Source: Candidatus Falkowiibacteriota bacterium
GTDB taxonomy: Bacteria > Patescibacteriota > Patescibacteriia > JACRDY01
Assembly (NCBI GenBank): GCA_016218485.1
Contig: JACRDY010000019.1
Location: 1-24,042, forward strand
Length of the DNA stretch: 24,042 bases
Reading direction: 5' to 3'
Positions 23,229 to 24,042 of this stretch are shown here, one piece after another. Every line of letters starts with the position of its first letter. Position 1 is the stretch's first letter. The position numbers and the translations under genes are program-made. Under the pieces are notes generated by a model. It ran no database searches. It was not told where the DNA came from and saw only the letters and a list, made by a program, of their open reading frames with translations.

Positions 23229-23846
23229 TTAAATATTATACGGCGGCGTGGCAAATACCGTCACGCGATTAAACGGCCAGCCGCGCAGCCAGACGCGACC
23301 GACAATACTATCACGCTGAATGGAGCCAAAGGTTCGCGAGTCCAGACTGGAAGCGCGATTATCGCCCATGACGAAATACTGATCAGGCCCCAGCTGCACC
23401 AAACTATTATCTCGATTACCATGCGTCACCACCCGCGCGTCCAGGTAGAATGTCTCATCCACGATAGCGCCGTCCGGGTGGGCGGTATTGGAGATCTTGA
23501 TCTTACCGTTCTGGATATCCACGGTCTCGCCGGGCAGGCCGATGATCAGTTTGATGAAAAAGTCACCGCCCGGATTACCCGGCGGACGGAAGACGACGAT
23601 ATCCCCGCGCTGCGGGTTGTCAAACCGGTAAGAAATTTCATCAATAATCAGATACTCGTGGTTATAAAAATTCGGCTCCATGCTGGCGCCTTTGACGTAG
23701 AACGGCTGAATCAGGAAGTACCGCACCGGCACGATAATGGCCAGTGAAATCAGGACAATCTTAACGATCTCCACGGCAAAATCAACCGCCTCCTGGACCT
23801 TCTCATTCTGCCAAAATTTCTTTTGCTGAAACAAAAAGTCGCTCAT
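23229..23846 (-). CDS. lepB: Signal peptidase I
   Basis: This membrane-bound serine protease removes signal peptides from exported proteins at the outer face of the membrane. The 205 residues hold one N-terminal membrane helix (about 24-46), the nucleophile S55 in GASMEPNF, the general base K99 in FFIKLIIGLPGE (the usual Arg after Lys is Leu here), and the C-terminal box VMGDNRASSLDSRTFG. It is the only signal peptidase in the window and a plausible processing enzyme for the two pilin-anchored proteins, whose predicted cleavage sites are A-x-A-like. A TTGATT-17-TATAAT promoter lies just upstream, leaving a leader of only about 6 nt and no Shine-Dalgarno. Confidence 0.96.
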   Translation of the reverse strand: MSDFLFQQKKFWQNEKVQEAVDFAVEIVKIVLISLAIIVPVRYFLIQPFYVKGASMEPNFYNHEYLIIDEISYRFDNPQRGDIVVFRPPGNPGGDFFIKLIIGLPGETVDIQNGKIKISNTAHPDGAIVDETFYLDARVVTHGNRDNSLVQLGPDQYFVMGDNRASSLDSRTFGSIQRDSIVGRVWLRGWPFNRVTVFATPPYNI

Positions 23847-23858
23847 AAGAGTAGGCTC

Positions 23859-23887
23859 ATTATAACAAAAAATTGAGAGGGAATCAA
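23859..23887 (-). promoter_or_regulatory. Sigma70-type promoter of lepB
   Basis: On the minus strand TTGATT (23882-23887), a 17-bp spacer, and a perfect TATAAT (23859-23864). The -10 ends 12 nt before the lepB ATG, so the message should have a leader of only about 6 nt. Confidence 0.7.
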
Positions 23888-23915
23888 ATGGCTGTGATTA
23901 TTTGTAAAGGCTAAT

Positions 23916-23955
23916 TAGAAATGTCATACCTCTCGGCAAAGTAGAAATGTCATAC
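23916..23955. repeat. Two 14-bp direct repeats, possible insertion-sequence end
   Basis: The sequence tagaaatgtcatac occurs at 23916-23929 and again at 23942-23955, a 26-bp period. No gene can be assigned between the lepB promoter and the window edge; an ATG at 24015 opens only nine codons before the edge. Spaced subterminal repeats are found at the ends of some insertion sequences, but the element itself would lie outside the window. Confidence 0.5.
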
Positions 23956-24042
23956 TTAGCTTTGGTTGCCTTGTCTTACAGCCGGTAAAATTGACTGTTT
24001 TTTGTTAATGAGAAATGAAGCGCGCCAAGGGTGATGTAGGGG

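Noticed and set aside
24015..24042. Start of a plus-strand gene at the right edge (MKRAKGDVG)
   Set aside because: Only nine codons are visible, without a clear ribosome site or recognisable family; cannot be supported from this window.

Overview
The window looks like part of the chromosome of a Candidate Phyla Radiation / Patescibacteria bacterium, probably of the Parcubacteria group. This is inferred from gene content and style, not from a marker tree. The indicators are two proteins with a two-helix VirB2/TrbC-like pilin module behind a signal peptide, single-pass membrane proteins with thrombospondin type 3 repeats, AT-rich repetitive intergenic palindromes, weak or absent Shine-Dalgarno sequences, and short housekeeping genes packed on one strand. 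TGA serves as a normal stop (hisS), so the altered UGA code of Gracilibacteria does not apply.

Almost everything is transcribed right to left (minus strand). In transcription order: lepB (signal peptidase I), hisS and a HIT-family protein; a structured terminator; rpsU and yqeY; then a five-gene envelope locus (18444-20495, 8653-18429, 8175-8648, 7522-8142, 6514-7506); then ybeY, ftsA and ftsZ; then cysS and a RAYT/Y1 transposase gene carrying a frameshift. Only the CorA-like Mg2+ channel at the left end is on the plus strand; it converges on the transposase at a bidirectional hairpin. No stretch longer than 300 bases lacks a gene. The left 263 bases hold REP-like hairpins and a MITE-like inverted repeat. 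The right 196 bases hold the lepB promoter and two copies of a 14-bp direct repeat.

The striking feature is the envelope locus, about 14 kb. Its centre is one 3258-residue protein taking about 41% of the window. It has a signal peptide, a VirB2-like two-helix anchor, then over 3000 exported residues: Cys-rich CGNG...GEECD modules arranged as ordered three-module super-repeats, four IPT/TIG domains, three Big_5-like units, a pseudopilin-like segment without its own helix, TSP3 calcium-binding repeats and a MopE-type motif. The 683-residue protein encoded just upstream uses the same anchor module with a different ectodomain. Three small membrane proteins with TSP3 tails follow. Spacing is tight (3-32 nt) and runs into ybeY-ftsA, so surface-protein synthesis may be transcriptionally linked to cell division genes. 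A role in attachment or surface architecture is inference.

Mobile or repetitive DNA recurs between genes: REP-like palindromes, a 31-bp perfect inverted repeat at the ftsA stop, and a tandem pair of 24-bp perfect palindromes inside the transposase reading frame. The frameshift in that transposase falls on a U UUU UUA heptamer in the correct phase for -1 slippage.
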